From positions 1-6,333 of the forward strand of contig JAEZBW010000039.1 of NCBI GenBank assembly GCA_023426765.1: 6,333 bases of DNA, given 5' to 3'. The notes below the pieces were generated by a model that did no database searches, was not told the DNA's origin, and saw only the letters and a list, made by a program, of their open reading frames with translations. The translations under genes and the position numbers were made by a program. Source of the stretch: Bacillota bacterium. Lineage in GTDB: Bacteria > Bacillota > Clostridia > DSM-8532. This document shows positions 6,052 to 6,333 of the stretch, one piece after another. How positions within the stretch are numbered: the first letter of the stretch is position 1; each line of letters begins with the position of its first letter.

Positions 6052-6080
6052 TTGACTATACACACTGGAGTGTGTATTTT
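6052..6080 (+). promoter_or_regulatory. Sigma70-type promoter of hicAB
   Basis: TTGACT (6052-6057), an exact 17-base spacer, and TATTTT (6075-6080). The -35 matches five of six consensus bases and the spacer is optimal. The predicted transcription start, about 7 bases after the -10, falls on or next to the hicA ATG at 6087. Confidence 0.85.
6058..6077. promoter_or_regulatory. Perfect palindromic operator between -35 and -10 of hicAB
   Basis: ATACACACT, GG, AGTGTGTAT: a perfect 9-bp inverted repeat with a 2-base centre that exactly fills the promoter spacer and enters the -10. A dimeric repressor bound here would block RNA polymerase. HicB antitoxins commonly autoregulate their operon, so HicB or the HicAB complex is the likely ligand (inference). 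Confidence 0.8.
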
Positions 6081-6086
6081 ATCTCT

Positions 6087-6269
6087 ATGAACAGCGCGGA
6101 ACTGATTCGGATGTTGGAAGCGGCAGGCTTCGAGCTGGTAAGCATTCGCGGCAGCCACCACAAATACCACCACCCCGATGGCCGCGTCACCATCGTTCCG
6201 CACCCCAAGAAAGACCTTGGCACGGGCTTGGTCCGCAAGATCCTGCGCAAGGACGCCAAGCTCGAGTAG
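6087..6269 (+). CDS. hicA: HicA mRNA interferase toxin
   Basis: A 60-residue double-stranded-RNA-binding-fold toxin that cleaves mRNA without needing the ribosome and is neutralised by HicB. The family signature is complete: SAELIRMLEAAGFELV (helix 1 and first strand), then GSHHKYHHPDG (22-32) containing the catalytic histidine, probably His24, then VTIVPHPKKDLGTGLVRKIL. Length is typical. The ATG at 6087 is chosen because it gives the canonical HicA N-terminus and fits the promoter. The frame is open upstream, including an ATG at 6018, but that would place the promoter inside the gene. No Shine-Dalgarno precedes the ATG, and the predicted transcript starts at or next to it, so the message should be leaderless or nearly so. 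The hicB ribosome site overlaps the hicA stop. It is divergent from the phage operon and may serve stabilisation or defence. Confidence 0.93.
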   Translation: MNSAELIRMLEAAGFELVSIRGSHHKYHHPDGRVTIVPHPKKDLGTGLVRKILRKDAKLE

Positions 6270-6278
6270 GAGGCAGCC

Positions 6279-6333
6279 ATGTATTTTCCCGCCGCCGTTT
6301 TCATTGAGGAAGGTAAGGCTTACGGCGTGACCC
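6279..6333 (+). CDS. hicB: HicB antitoxin, N-terminal fragment cut by the window edge
   Basis: Only the first 18 codons are present: MYFPAAVFIEEGKAYGVT. This matches the start of the HicB partial RNase H-like fold, where a first strand leads to a YGVT motif that usually continues into VPDLPGC. HicB binds and blocks HicA, and often carries a C-terminal DNA-binding domain that represses the operon; that part is outside the window. The ATG at 6279 has a perfect AGGAGG (6268-6273) 5 bases upstream, whose first bases overlap the hicA TAG. The antitoxin thus has a strong ribosome site while the toxin has none, which would favour antitoxin excess. Order is toxin first, as usual for hicAB. Confidence 0.85.
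   Translation, partial: MYFPAAVFIEEGKAYGVT

Noticed and set aside
5778..6203. A 141-codon minus-strand frame across the intergenic region and hicA
   Set aside because: It is antisense to hicA and to its promoter, and has no domain-like sequence.

Overview
The window looks like part of a prophage, or of a phage-derived satellite element, in a high-GC Gram-negative bacterium. A sulfate-reducing deltaproteobacterium of the Desulfovibrio type would fit the GC-rich phage genes, but that placement is a low-confidence impression and nothing in the window proves it. No integrase, capsid, portal, tail or lysis gene is visible.

Layout. (1) Positions 1-318, plus strand: a small coiled-coil and zinc-ribbon protein of unknown function, in DNA of only about 46% GC over the first 120 bases. 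(2) Positions 323-5781, minus strand, read right to left: an AntA-type antirepressor with an extra C-terminal winged-helix-like region, a CHC2/TOPRIM primase without a helicase, a 64-residue CxxC protein, a Nu1-like small terminase, a lambda gpA-like large terminase, and a 59-residue excisionase-type helix-turn-helix protein. Genes are separated by 21 bases or less and most overlap or share stop/start bases, so this is one tightly coupled operon. The last gene is much lower in GC (about 52%) than the terminase. (3) Positions 5782-6086: an intergenic region that ends in a strong sigma70-type promoter with a perfect palindrome filling its spacer. (4) Positions 6087-6333, plus strand: a HicA toxin, then the first 18 codons of its HicB antitoxin, cut off by the window edge.

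How the genes may work together. The antirepressor would relieve a repressor at induction, the primase would start DNA replication, and the two terminase subunits would recognise and package the DNA. The block therefore holds switch, replication and packaging functions, but after the terminase, where a portal gene would be expected, there is a DNA-binding protein and then an oppositely oriented gene. HicAB could stabilise the element or act in defence.

The most notable non-genic signals are a 105-base low-GC island of five degenerate 21-bp repeats in exact register inside the primase gene, which is reminiscent of the lambda origin inside gene O; a cluster of inverted repeats inside the antirepressor gene; and the operator-like palindrome at the hicA promoter, from which the hicA message would be leaderless.
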